Source: Chloroflexota bacterium (GTDB lineage Bacteria; Chloroflexota; Limnocylindria; P2-11E). Taken from it: a stretch of 43,012 bases of DNA. A program made the position numbers and the translations under genes. The stretch spans positions 1-43,012 of the forward strand of contig VBFY01000010.1 of NCBI GenBank assembly GCA_005889405.1, in the 5' to 3' direction. Each line of letters starts with the position of its first letter. Positions within the stretch are counted from its first letter, which is position 1. The notes beneath the pieces were generated by a model that searched no databases, was not told the origin of the DNA, and saw only the letters and a list, made by a program, of their open reading frames with translations. Below, one piece after another: positions 15,573 through 23,865 of the stretch.

Positions 15573-17195
15573 CTAGCGGCCGGTCCTGGCGAGGACCTCC
15601 GCCCAGGACTGCGTCTTCATCAGCGCCTTGCCCTTCGCGATCTGATCCGCGTCGAACCATGTCGCGGGATCCACGCGATCGATCGGATAGACCGGCCGCA
15701 TGAAGTCCTTCTCGAGGCCGTACGGAACCGTCGCGTCGATGCCCATGCCACCCTCGAAGCGGATGTTCATACCGGTCCACTCCGCGCTGCCCGCGGTGAC
15801 GCGCTCGGATGGGATGAACGTCTGGCCTGCACCGCCCGGGACCGGCTTGAGCAAGTCCTGATTCGGATTCACCCGCGTGGTCAACGCCCAGATGATGTCG
15901 TCCATGCTGTAGATGTCGACATCGCTGTCGACGCAGATGCAGAGGCGCAGCCCCGCGCTGGTCGCCATCGCCGCCGCGATGAAGTTGCGCACCCAGCCGT
16001 CGTCGGTCTTGAGGCGCTTGCGCACCTGCAGGATGCACCCGGCCCAGTCGGTCATCGGGAACGGGATGTTCACGTCCTGGATGAGGCCGGGCTGGATGCG
16101 ATCGCAGAGCTCGAAGAACGCGGCCTCGCGCACCGTCGTGTCGATGTTGTTGCAGTCGTACATGTGCACGCCCATCGGATAGATGAACGGACGCTTGGAG
16201 CGCTTGCGCATAGTGATCGCGGTGACGTGGAAGGTCTGCGTGCGGTAGGCCTTGCCCATGTAGCCGGCCCACTCCGGGTGGAAGTGGAAGCGGCCCTGCG
16301 TGTCCGCGTCCTCAGCCTCCTTCGTCTCGTAGCGTTTGTCGCGCGCGTGGAGATAGCCCTCGAGCACGTACTCCGAGTCCGCGACCGCATATGCGTCGAC
16401 GGTTCGCGCTTTCACGAGGCGCGTCGGAAAGCCCTGCACCGCGCCCGCCGCGCCGAGCTCGTCGCCGCCCCGCGGTAGCACGACGTAATCAAAGCCGCCA
16501 CCGGCGAGGAGCGTGGACGCGACCGGTAGGCCGAAGCACACGGTCAGCGGGATCGGCTGGTCGTCCTTGTAGTGCTCGGTGAGGATCTGCCACATGTGCG
16601 AGCCCGGGGACGACTGGAACGTTCCGACGTTGCCCCAGCGGAAGTTCATCCGGTTGTAGCCGATGTGGCTGCCGCCCCAGAAATACTTCCCGACGACCAC
16701 GCTGTTGCCGCTGCCGATGGTGATCTCGCCCTCGAGGTGCGTGTGGCGGATCGCCATGATGAACTTGTTCACGTCGAGGTCGTCGGTGATGACCTCTTCC
16801 TGGCAGGGCGCCTCGTCCGGTGAGATCACTTCGTTCGGGATCGGATGCGTGAGCGAGTACGCGAGCTTGCGCGTGCGGTCGGTGGCGTTGTCGTAGCCGA
16901 ACAGGCGGTCGACGATGTCCATGTTCGCGAAGAGGTTCGTGACGGCCCGCGCGTGCGGGTAGCCCTTCACGTTGTTGAACAGGATCGGGTAGCTGCCGTC
17001 GAAGTGCTTCTGGATCCCGGTGAGCTGCAGATCGCCGTCGACCTCCACGTCGGTCTCCATGAGCAGACCTTCGCGGCGCAACCATTCGATGGTCGCCGGA
17101 AGCGAGCGGAGCGCCTCTTTCGGGGCGGGCCTCACGCCGCGCGGATCCGTAAGGTGGGTCTTCGTGCGCGCGAGGTCAGCCTGCACCGTGGCCAT
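15573..17195 (-). CDS. UbiD-family decarboxylase of the phthaloyl-CoA decarboxylase kind
   Basis: 540 residues, longer than the other two UbiD proteins here and close to the size of phthaloyl-CoA decarboxylase. UbiD enzymes use prenylated FMN, a divalent metal and potassium to add or remove CO2 on unsaturated or aromatic acids. Ligand positions N181, R186, H200 and E246 can be placed, and E308 in HPEWAGY matches the last Glu of the EGPFGE active-site motif. The first Glu of that motif is replaced (F303 by position), and the N-to-H spacing is 19 instead of 23. The start has a GGGAGGA Shine-Dalgarno and a GntR-type operator lies 27 nt upstream. Tandem CoA-transferases follow. The phthaloyl-CoA assignment is inference. 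Confidence 0.85.
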   Translation of the reverse strand: MATVQADLARTKTHLTDPRGVRPAPKEALRSLPATIEWLRREGLLMETDVEVDGDLQLTGIQKHFDGSYPILFNNVKGYPHARAVTNLFANMDIVDRLFGYDNATDRTRKLAYSLTHPIPNEVISPDEAPCQEEVITDDLDVNKFIMAIRHTHLEGEITIGSGNSVVVGKYFWGGSHIGYNRMNFRWGNVGTFQSSPGSHMWQILTEHYKDDQPIPLTVCFGLPVASTLLAGGGFDYVVLPRGGDELGAAGAVQGFPTRLVKARTVDAYAVADSEYVLEGYLHARDKRYETKEAEDADTQGRFHFHPEWAGYMGKAYRTQTFHVTAITMRKRSKRPFIYPMGVHMYDCNNIDTTVREAAFFELCDRIQPGLIQDVNIPFPMTDWAGCILQVRKRLKTDDGWVRNFIAAAMATSAGLRLCICVDSDVDIYSMDDIIWALTTRVNPNQDLLKPVPGGAGQTFIPSERVTAGSAEWTGMNIRFEGGMGIDATVPYGLEKDFMRPVYPIDRVDPATWFDADQIAKGKALMKTQSWAEVLARTGR

Positions 17196-17221
17196 GGCAC
17201 GTCCTCCCGATCAGTTGGGCC

Positions 17222-17236
17222 AATGGTATGACCATT
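17222..17236 (-). promoter_or_regulatory. GntR/FCD-type operator site 1
   Basis: AATGGTATGACCATT, near-perfect palindrome with core TGGT-N3-ACCA. It lies between the binding-protein gene (ends 17249) and the UbiD-like gene (starts 17195) on the minus strand. Minus-strand TACCAT at 17223-17228 would be the -10, giving a short leader with a Shine-Dalgarno. It is identical to the site before gntR in 14 of 15 positions. Confidence 0.85.
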
Positions 17237-17248
17237 CCGCTGGCCACA

Positions 17249-18289
17249 CTAGTTCTTGTCGAGACCTCGGTCGACCGCGCTCTGGACGAAGCTCGTGTCG
17301 AGCATCCTCGTCACGTCGTAGCTCTTCACCTTGTCGCTCTTCGCGCCGAGGATCGTCTGAGCATCGGCGAACATCTCCGGCTTTGGGAACGGCTGGGTGG
17401 CCGTGACGAGCTGGGCGTAAAAGTCGTACGTCGCGGCCATCGCCACGTCGTCGGTCGACTTGAAGTACTTCTTCAGCACGTCGATGCCGAACTGGCGGTC
17501 GGCCTTGAGCTTCTTGATGCCCTGCACGAGGGAGTCGACGTACCGCTGGACGACGGCTTTGTTCGCGGTCAGGAAGGTCCGCGTCACCACCACCGACGTA
17601 TTCGCCGAGGGAAGCTTCTGCGACGCGAGGTCGTAGAGCACGTGGAAGCCCGCCTTCTCCACCGCGAGGGAGTCGGGAGGCTGCGAGACGCCGGCATCGA
17701 TCGCGCCGGAGAGCATCGCCGCGGTGCGCTGCGCAGCCGACCCGACCGGGACGATCGTGACGTCCTTGTCGGGATCGAGCCCCAACTTCTTGAGCGCCGC
17801 GCGGGTCGCGATGTCGGACGACGATCCGACCGACGACACGCCGATCTTCTTTCCTTTCAGGTCCGCGATCGACGTGATCTTCGCCGCGACCTCGAGGACG
17901 AATGGATACACGCCGGCAAGCTGCGCGACGACGACCAGGTCGCCGCCCTCGGCATTCGCCGACAGGACCTCGGAGCCGCCGACCTGCGCGACCTGGACCT
18001 GGTTGGAGATGACGGCGGGCACGCCCTGCGCGCTCGCGATGTTCTGCAGGTCAGCGACGGTCAGCGCGTTCTGCTCGAAGAACCCGCCTTCCTTGGTCGC
18101 CCAGAGAGGCAGCTCGTCGCCGATGATGTTGCTGTACGACACGACGAGACTGAACGGGGACGGTTTCGGCGTCGCGGTCGCGGCGGCCGAGGCCGCGGTC
18201 GTAGGTGATGGCGATGGAGTGACCGCGGTGCCACCGCACGCGGCGGCGAGAACGAGCGAGGCGACCGATAGGACGAGAGCGCGGCGCAT
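17249..18289 (-). CDS. SsuA/TauA (NMT1)-type ABC substrate-binding lipoprotein
   Basis: 346 residues. A lipoprotein-type signal (MRRALVLSVASLVLAAACGG) is followed by a Thr/Ala/Pro linker. The mature part begins LVVSYSNIIGDELPLWATKEGGFF, has QVAQVGGSEVL and the DLKGKKIGVSSVGSSSDIATR block typical of NMT1/THI5-like binding proteins. Members bind sulfonates, nitrate, pyrimidine precursors or aromatic acids. ATG at 18289 has a GGAGGTG Shine-Dalgarno. It is most similar by eye to the binding protein at 41309 (same SFVQSA-DRGLDK ending). It is transcribed away from the ubiD gene at 18345 through a shared operator and has no adjacent permease. Confidence 0.92.
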   Translation of the reverse strand: MRRALVLSVASLVLAAACGGTAVTPSPSPTTAASAAATATPKPSPFSLVVSYSNIIGDELPLWATKEGGFFEQNALTVADLQNIASAQGVPAVISNQVQVAQVGGSEVLSANAEGGDLVVVAQLAGVYPFVLEVAAKITSIADLKGKKIGVSSVGSSSDIATRAALKKLGLDPDKDVTIVPVGSAAQRTAAMLSGAIDAGVSQPPDSLAVEKAGFHVLYDLASQKLPSANTSVVVTRTFLTANKAVVQRYVDSLVQGIKKLKADRQFGIDVLKKYFKSTDDVAMAATYDFYAQLVTATQPFPKPEMFADAQTILGAKSDKVKSYDVTRMLDTSFVQSAVDRGLDKN

Positions 18290-18324
18290 GAGGCACCTCC
18301 CACTCACTCGGAACGGGGCTGTCG

Positions 18325-18339
18325 AATGGTAATACCATT
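18325..18339. promoter_or_regulatory. GntR/FCD-type operator site 2 (divergent)
   Basis: AATGGTAATACCATT, a palindrome between divergent genes: binding protein (minus) and ubiD (plus). TACCAT (18333-18338) ends 6 nt before the ubiD GTG, so that transcript may be leaderless. The minus-strand TACCAT would serve the binding-protein gene with a leader of about 30 nt. Confidence 0.88.
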
Positions 18340-18344
18340 TCCCC

Positions 18345-19814
18345 GTGCGCTACGGGGACCTCCGGGGCTGGATCGCGGCCGCGCGTGAGATCGGCGAAGT
18401 GCGCGACGTGCGCGGCGCATCGTGGGAGGAGGACATCGGCCGCATCACCGAGATGCTTCACCACACCGACGACTCCCCCGCCGTCCTGTTCGACGACATC
18501 CCCGGATATCCGAAGGGCCAGCGCATCCTCGTCAACGCGAACGCGACACGCCGACGGCTCGCTCTCACGTTCGGTCTTCCCCTGGACACCGAGCGCCGGC
18601 CGCTCATGGACGAATTCCTCCGCCTCACCGAGTCGGATCGCGCGCTGCCGCCGCGGATCGTGCGGGACGGCCCGGTCTTCGAGAACGTGCTGCGCGGCGC
18701 GGACATCGATGTCCTGAAGTTCCCGTCGCCGTTCTGGCATCCGCTCGACGGCGGCCGCTACATCGGGACGGGCGTCGTCGACGTTCTCAAGGATCCGGAC
18801 AGCGACTGGGTGAACCTCGGCACGTATCGCGTCATGGTCCACGACTCCAAGCGCGTCGGCGTGTACATCTCGCCTGGTAAGCACGGTCGGCAGTTCCGCG
18901 ACACGTACTTCAAGCGCAAGCAGCCCTGCCCCATCGCGGTCGTCGTCGGTGTCGAGCCGCTGCTGTTCATCGCATCGACGCTCGAGGTGCCGCAGGGCGT
19001 TTCTGAATACGACTGGACCGGCGGCATCCGCGGCGAGCCGTACGAGATCGTGATCGATCCGATCACGAAGCTGCCGATCCCGGCCGCGGCGGAGATCGTG
19101 CTCGTCGGCTTCCTCCATCACGATCGCCTCGCCCCCGAGGGACCGTTCGGCGAGTGGACGGGGTACTACGCGTCCGGCGAGCGCGCCGAACCGGTGCTCG
19201 AGGTCGAGGCGATCTACCACCGCAACGACCCGATCATCCTCGGCGTCCCGCCGAACAAGCCGCCGTACGAGCCGCACCGCTACCGCGAGTACCTCCGTTC
19301 GGCGCTGCTGCTGCGCGAGCTCAAGGCGGCGGGGGTACCCGGCGTGACCGACGCGCACTGCTTCGGCGTCGGCGGCTGCCGCCTGTTCAACGTCGTCTCG
19401 ATCGAGCAGCGCTACGCGGGCCACGCGCGACAGGCGGGTCACGTCGCGGCGATGTGCCGCGTCGGCGCTTATCTCGGACGCATCGTGGTGGTCGTGGACG
19501 ACGACATCGACGTCACCGACCTGAACGACGTGATGTGGGCGATCCTCACGCGCTCCGACCCCGAACGCTCGCTCGACATCATCCACCGCGCGTGGTCCGG
19601 CCCGCTCGATCCGGCCATCCATCCCGACCAGAAGGGCCACAACTCCAGACTCATCATCGACGCGACGAAGCCGTGGGAGTGGCGCGATAGGTTCCCGATC
19701 GCGATCGGGCCCGACGCGGCGACGAAGCGCGAGACCCGTAGGAAGTGGGGCTGGATCCTCGAGAGGGCCGTCGGCGACGCGATGCGCGAAGCCGCGGCCG
19801 CGCCGGCCGAATGA
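18345..19814 (+). CDS. UbiD-family decarboxylase with complete active site
   Basis: 489 residues, the normal UbiD length. Relative to Fdc1, all key residues are present: metal ligands N157, H180 and E221, and catalytic R162, E265 and E270 (NLGTYR, SPGKHG, SEYDWTGG, EGPFGEWTGYY). It should need prenylated FMN made by UbiX (25854-26438). The GTG start lies 6 nt after the -10-like TACCAT inside operator 2 and has no Shine-Dalgarno. The next gene, a bicupin, overlaps by ATGA. It is closely similar to the UbiD at 34271. Substrate unknown; an aromatic or unsaturated carboxylic acid is expected. Confidence 0.95.
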   Translation: MRYGDLRGWIAAAREIGEVRDVRGASWEEDIGRITEMLHHTDDSPAVLFDDIPGYPKGQRILVNANATRRRLALTFGLPLDTERRPLMDEFLRLTESDRALPPRIVRDGPVFENVLRGADIDVLKFPSPFWHPLDGGRYIGTGVVDVLKDPDSDWVNLGTYRVMVHDSKRVGVYISPGKHGRQFRDTYFKRKQPCPIAVVVGVEPLLFIASTLEVPQGVSEYDWTGGIRGEPYEIVIDPITKLPIPAAAEIVLVGFLHHDRLAPEGPFGEWTGYYASGERAEPVLEVEAIYHRNDPIILGVPPNKPPYEPHRYREYLRSALLLRELKAAGVPGVTDAHCFGVGGCRLFNVVSIEQRYAGHARQAGHVAAMCRVGAYLGRIVVVVDDDIDVTDLNDVMWAILTRSDPERSLDIIHRAWSGPLDPAIHPDQKGHNSRLIIDATKPWEWRDRFPIAIGPDAATKRETRRKWGWILERAVGDAMREAAAAPAE

Positions 19815-20917
19815 CCGCGACCAGCGGCGTGACTGGCAACGGAGACCGGCCGAAGTTCCTCGTCGACCCCTACCTCGAGTGGGTCGCAGGCGAAGGCGTG
19901 CCGGTCTATGAGGACTTCGGCTTCGATCTGCTCACGCTCGACGTCCGCCCGTGGGCGCGCATGGACGCGCTCGGCGCGTACGCGCACGCGCTCGGCCGCG
20001 GGGACTTCGTGAACATGTACGTCTGCGAGATCGCGCCCGGCAAGCAGACGGCGCCCCAGAAGCATCTCTTCGAGGAGGTCGTGTACGTCCTCGCCGGCGG
20101 AGGCAGCACGACGGTCGAGATGCCGGACGGTGAGGAGCGCTCGTTCGAGTGGCACACCGGCAGCCTTTTCGCGCTGCCGCTCAACGCTCGCTATACGCAC
20201 TTCAATGGCAGCGGACAGAAGCCGGCGCGTTTCGTGTCGACGACGAACCTTCCGATGATGCTCAACGTGTTCCGCAACGACGCGTTCATCTGGCACAACG
20301 ACATGGTGTTCCCAGAGCGCTTCGGCGACGGGCAGCATTACCGCGGCGATGGCACGTTCATTCCGATGCGACCGGGCCGGCATATGTGGGAGACGAACTT
20401 CGTGCCCGACCTGCGCACGTTCGAGCTGAAGACCTGGAAGGAGCGCGGCGCCGGCGGGAGCAACATCATGTTCGTCCTCGCCGACGGCACGATGCACGCG
20501 CACATCTCGGAGATGCCGGTGGGCACGTACAAGAAGGGCCACCGCCACGGCGCCGACTTCCACGTCTTCGCGGTCACCGGCCACGGCTACAGCCTGTACT
20601 GGCAGGAGCGTGACAAGGATCTGAGGCGCTTCGACTGGAAACATGGCTCTGTCTTCGCCCCGACCGACGGGCTCTACCACCAGCACTTCAACACGAGCCC
20701 CGAGCCGGCGCGCTACCTCGCGGTCGCGTTCGGCGGCCTGCGTTACCCGACGCTCGCGGACAAGCGCGCGACGTTCACCGGCATGGATGTGAGCGTGAAG
20801 GAGGGCGGGCGCCAGATCGAATACGAGGACGAGGATCCGCGCATCCGCCGGATCTACGAGGACGAGCTTCGGAAGAACGGCGTCCCCTCGCGCATGGGCG
20901 AGTTCCTCCCCGCCTGA
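19811..20917 (+). CDS. Bicupin protein, possible ring-cleavage or other dioxygenase
   Basis: 368 residues with two cupin domains. The first (about 70-170) contains GKQTAPQKHLFEEVVYVLAGGG and the second (about 235-330) EMPVGTYKKGHRHGADFHVF. His/Glu patterns suitable for a metal site are seen, best in the second domain (GHRHGADFH). Gentisate- and hydroxynaphthoate-type dioxygenases are bicupins, but so are isomerases and non-catalytic proteins. The ATG overlaps the ubiD stop (ATGA) and the EutA-type gene follows. The coupling suggests that it acts on the UbiD product or substrate. It is a different type from the bicupin at 37334. Confidence 0.8.
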   Translation: MTATSGVTGNGDRPKFLVDPYLEWVAGEGVPVYEDFGFDLLTLDVRPWARMDALGAYAHALGRGDFVNMYVCEIAPGKQTAPQKHLFEEVVYVLAGGGSTTVEMPDGEERSFEWHTGSLFALPLNARYTHFNGSGQKPARFVSTTNLPMMLNVFRNDAFIWHNDMVFPERFGDGQHYRGDGTFIPMRPGRHMWETNFVPDLRTFELKTWKERGAGGSNIMFVLADGTMHAHISEMPVGTYKKGHRHGADFHVFAVTGHGYSLYWQERDKDLRRFDWKHGSVFAPTDGLYHQHFNTSPEPARYLAVAFGGLRYPTLADKRATFTGMDVSVKEGGRQIEYEDEDPRIRRIYEDELRKNGVPSRMGEFLPA

Positions 20918-20955
20918 TCCGCTTCCACGACCACGACGCGGCCGACGAGCCCGCC

Positions 20956-22236
20956 ATGCCGCCGGGCGGGCCCGAGGCGTTCCTCCAACCCGACGACGTC
21001 ATGCTGACCACGGTCGGCATCGACATCGGCTCGACGACATCGCACGTCATGCTCGCGCGCCTGCGGCTGCAGCGCCTCGCTGATGCGCTCTCGAGCCGCT
21101 ACGTCGTCGTCGAGCGCGAGGTCATCCACCGCTCTCCGATCCTGCTCACGCCCTTCAAGGCCGACGGGCGCATCGACGTCACCTCGCTCGAGCTGTTCGT
21201 CGGGACCGCCTACGGGGCGGCGAGCCTCCGGCCGGACGAGGTCGACACCGGTGCGGTGATCCTGACCGGCGCGGCGCTCGAGCGCTCCAACGCGCGAGCG
21301 ATCGACGAGCTCTTCGCGGCGCAGGGCGGGCGGTTCGTGTGCGCGACCGCCGGCCATCGTCTCGAGGCGATCCTCGCGGCGCACGGGTCAGGCGCCGTCG
21401 CGCGCTCGCGCCAACGCGGCACGACCGTGCTGAACATCGACGTCGGCGGCGGGACGACAAAGCTCGCGCTCTGCGTCGCCGGCGTCGTGCGGGCGGCGAG
21501 CGCTCTCGCGGTCGGCGCGCGGCACGTCCCGCTGCCCGTCGCGGAGATGGCCGACGCGATCGTCACGGCCGCGAACGGCCGCGGGACTTCGCGCGACCTG
21601 CTGCCGCCGCTGCCCGAGATCCCACGGCCCGACGAGATCGTCTTCTCCGGCGGCGTGAGCGAGCATTTCTACGGTCGCGACCGCGCGGCGCACGGGGATC
21701 AGGGTCTCGCGCTGGCGCGCGCGCTCGATGAGCGTCGCCCCAGACTGCCCGCGCAGGTCGTCGAGGGACGCGAAGGCATCCGCGCGACGGTCGTCGGTGC
21801 GTCGCAGTTCACGGTGCAGCTGTCGGGGAGCACGATCTTCGTGTCCGCGTCGGAGGCGCTACCCGTGCGCAATGTGCCGGTCATCCGGGCTGAGCTTGCC
21901 GCGCTGGCAACGGCAGCCTCACCGGTCGAGGGCGCGGGCCCGATCGCGCTCGCGATCCCGTGGCGCGGCGCGCCGCGGCATGCGGCGCTGCGCGCGCTCG
22001 GCGAAGCGATCCTCGCGGCGGCCGGTACGCACCATCCGCTCGTCGTCGCGCTCGACGCCGACGTCGCCCACACGCTCGGCCGCATCCTCGTCGACGAGCT
22101 CGGCGCGACCGGCCCGCTCGTCGTGATAGACGGACTCGACCTACGCGACCTCGACTACATCGACATCGGCGAGATCGTGCGCCCGGCGGGCGTGGTGCCC
22201 GTCGTGATCAAGTCGCTGGTGTTCGCGGCGGGTTAG
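20956..22236 (+). CDS. eutA: EutA-like reactivating factor of B12-dependent ammonia-lyase
   Basis: EutA is an actin-fold ATPase that reactivates ethanolamine ammonia-lyase by exchanging damaged cobalamin. This 426-residue protein shows the EutA pattern end to end: VGIDIGSTTSHV, the VEREVIHRSPILLTPF segment, VDTGAVILTG, VLNIDVGGGTTKLAL, FSGGVSEHFYG, ATVVGASQFTVQLSGSTI, LPVRNVPV and the tail DYIDIGEIV-VVPVVIKSLVF. It is about 40 residues shorter than enteric EutA. No EutB or EutC lies in the window, so its client is unknown. ATG at 20956 is used; the frame stays open upstream and encodes a His/Asp-rich FHDHDAADEP, so the true start may be a CTG near 20914. Its stop overlaps the stop of the convergent gene. 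Confidence 0.85.
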   Translation: MPPGGPEAFLQPDDVMLTTVGIDIGSTTSHVMLARLRLQRLADALSSRYVVVEREVIHRSPILLTPFKADGRIDVTSLELFVGTAYGAASLRPDEVDTGAVILTGAALERSNARAIDELFAAQGGRFVCATAGHRLEAILAAHGSGAVARSRQRGTTVLNIDVGGGTTKLALCVAGVVRAASALAVGARHVPLPVAEMADAIVTAANGRGTSRDLLPPLPEIPRPDEIVFSGGVSEHFYGRDRAAHGDQGLALARALDERRPRLPAQVVEGREGIRATVVGASQFTVQLSGSTIFVSASEALPVRNVPVIRAELAALATAASPVEGAGPIALAIPWRGAPRHAALRALGEAILAAAGTHHPLVVALDADVAHTLGRILVDELGATGPLVVIDGLDLRDLDYIDIGEIVRPAGVVPVVIKSLVFAAG

Positions 22237-22592
22237 GCAGGCTGCCACATGCCGCTCGCGAAGAAGTGCGTGAGGACCGCGGCGAACATGAAGCCCACGA
22301 CGAGCAGCACGCGGCGCCACATCGCGCGGCTCGCGCGAAAGCCGGACAGCTGGATGAAGACGTCGGCGACATAGACCGTCGAATACGCGATGTTGGCGAG
22401 GACCGCGAGCACGAACAACGCGAGAAGACCGTCGAGGGTCAGGGATGACCTCGACGTTGGCCACGCGGCGATGAAATGCGCTCCCACCACCGCGGCGAGG
22501 AGCACGTTGTACAACAGCCGACGCAGTTCCCAGTAGCGGAGCGCGTCGCTGATGACGTCGCGCAGACTCGAACCGGCCTCCATGCTCGTCAT
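22233..22592 (-). CDS. Small three-helix membrane protein of unknown function
   Basis: 119 residues with three predicted membrane helices (LLYNVLLAAVVGAHFI; LLALFVLAVLANIAYSTVYV; VLLVVGFMFAAVLTHFF). The N-terminus is a short amphipathic region with MEAGSSLRDVISDALRYWELRR. The ATG at 22592 overlaps the stop of the SDR gene (ATGA), so it is the third gene of the ArsR operon. ArsR-type autorepressors are often co-transcribed with a small membrane protein, but no homology to SdpI was established. It ends convergent with the EutA-like gene, with overlapping stop codons. Confidence 0.75.
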   Translation of the reverse strand: MTSMEAGSSLRDVISDALRYWELRRLLYNVLLAAVVGAHFIAAWPTSRSSLTLDGLLALFVLAVLANIAYSTVYVADVFIQLSGFRASRAMWRRVLLVVGFMFAAVLTHFFASGMWQPA

Positions 22593-23539
22593 CGAGGTGC
22601 AAAAAGGCGCAAGTCGCGCAGCGTAAATGGTCCAAGTGGCGGCAGCCCGGCTCGGATCGACACGTCGCTGAACGGGGTCGTCGGCGCGAGATCGGACGGT
22701 AATACCGTGAACGGCGGTGTCGCTTCGCTCACGCCCTCCGACAGGATCCGCACCTGGGCGATCGAGACGAGCGGGATCGTCATCGTGCGTTCGAAGACCC
22801 ACGCGAACGCGTAATGCAGGAACACCGGTAGGCGGAACACCAGCGGTCGGCGTCCGACGACCGCGGCCACGCGCTCCACCGCCTCACGCACCGCCAGCTC
22901 CTCCGGCCCGACAACGGCGACCGTCTGGCGCGAGAGTCGAGCGTCGACCACCGCCGCGCGCATCACGCGCACGAGGTCGTGGATCGCGGTCGGCCGCATC
23001 GTGCGCGGACGCATACCGACGAGCGGAAAGATCGGGAACGTGAAGAAACCACGCGTGAGGTGCTCCAGCAGATGATCGCCGTGCCCGTACAGCACGCTGG
23101 CCTTCAGCACCGTGTAGTCGAACCCCGACTGGCGCACGATCTCCTCAGCCGCCCATTTGGATTCGTGATAGTCACTGCCGCAGTTCGGCCGCGCGCGCAG
23201 AAAGCTCAGGTACACAAGCTTTCGAACGCCGGCGCGGCGCGCCGCCGCGACGACCGCCGCGGTCCCCGCGACGTGAACGCGCGCGTACGTCTGTTGGCCG
23301 ATCTGGCGGTTGATGCCGGCGCAGTGGGCGACGGCGGCGCAGCCCGCGAACGCGTCGGTCAGGCCGTCCTCATCGTGGGACGCGACCGCGACGAAACGCG
23401 CTCCGGCTTCGCGTCGAATGCTCTCGTCGCGTCGGTCGACCCCGCGTGAGATCAGGACGACCTCGTGGCCGTCGGCGAGGAGCGCACGCGCCAGATGCCC
23501 ACCAACGAAACCGGTGCCGCCGGTGATCGCGACCCTCAT
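22589..23539 (-). CDS. Atypical SDR, NAD(P)-dependent epimerase/NDUFA9-like
   Basis: 316 residues of the extended/atypical short-chain dehydrogenase fold. The Rossmann motif is GGTGFVGGH (7-15). YHESKWAAE carries the Tyr-x3-Lys pair. It resembles the complex I NDUFA9/NmrA-like subgroup that binds NADP without clear catalysis, so epimerase activity is not assured. ATG at 23539 overlaps the ArsR stop by ATGA and the membrane-protein gene overlaps its own stop. It is part of the ArsR operon rather than the UbiD regulon. Confidence 0.88.
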   Translation of the reverse strand: MRVAITGGTGFVGGHLARALLADGHEVVLISRGVDRRDESIRREAGARFVAVASHDEDGLTDAFAGCAAVAHCAGINRQIGQQTYARVHVAGTAAVVAAARRAGVRKLVYLSFLRARPNCGSDYHESKWAAEEIVRQSGFDYTVLKASVLYGHGDHLLEHLTRGFFTFPIFPLVGMRPRTMRPTAIHDLVRVMRAAVVDARLSRQTVAVVGPEELAVREAVERVAAVVGRRPLVFRLPVFLHYAFAWVFERTMTIPLVSIAQVRILSEGVSEATPPFTVLPSDLAPTTPFSDVSIRAGLPPLGPFTLRDLRLFAPR

Positions 23540-23865
23540 GAGGCGGCCTTCCGTGCGATCCGACGCCGCTGGCGGAACTGCGTCGGGCACACCTGGCTCA
23601 GGAAGTCGCCGAGATGAGCCGCCAGCTGATCGGCCTCGAGCCGGTAGTAGATCCGGTTCCCATCGCGCCTCTCGCTCACCAGATCGGCCGACTTGAGGAT
23701 CGCAAGATGCCGCGAGATCGCGGGAGCCGAGATGTCGAAACGCGCGGTGATCGCGCCGGCCGCGAGCTCCCCGCGCTTCAGCTCCTGGAGGATCTGGCGG
23801 CGTGTGGGATCGGCGAGCGCCCGGAAGACCCGCGCGGTGTCCTTCACAGTTTCACAATTTAGCAC
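23536..23865 (-). CDS. ArsR-family winged-helix repressor
   Basis: 109 residues. The winged helix spans about 15-85: ALADPTRRQILQEL, then the recognition helix ISAPAISRHLAILKSADLV and the wing ERRDGNRIYYRL. There is no metal-binding cysteine cluster, so it is closer to SdpR-like autorepressors than to arsenic sensors. The C-terminus has a basic tail (RQRRRIARKAA). The start is GTG at 23865 or, equally possible, GTG at 23847, which lies 8 nt after a TAAATT box. An inverted repeat covers this start region and probably mediates autoregulation. First gene of a three-gene ATGA-coupled operon. Confidence 0.9.
   Translation of the reverse strand: MLNCETVKDTARVFRALADPTRRQILQELKRGELAAGAITARFDISAPAISRHLAILKSADLVSERRDGNRIYYRLEADQLAAHLGDFLSQVCPTQFRQRRRIARKAAS

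Noticed and set aside
22696-22708. ACGGTAATACCGT palindrome resembling the GntR operator
   Set aside because: It lies inside the SDR coding sequence, has CGGT/ACCG instead of TGGT/ACCA, and no gene starts beside it.
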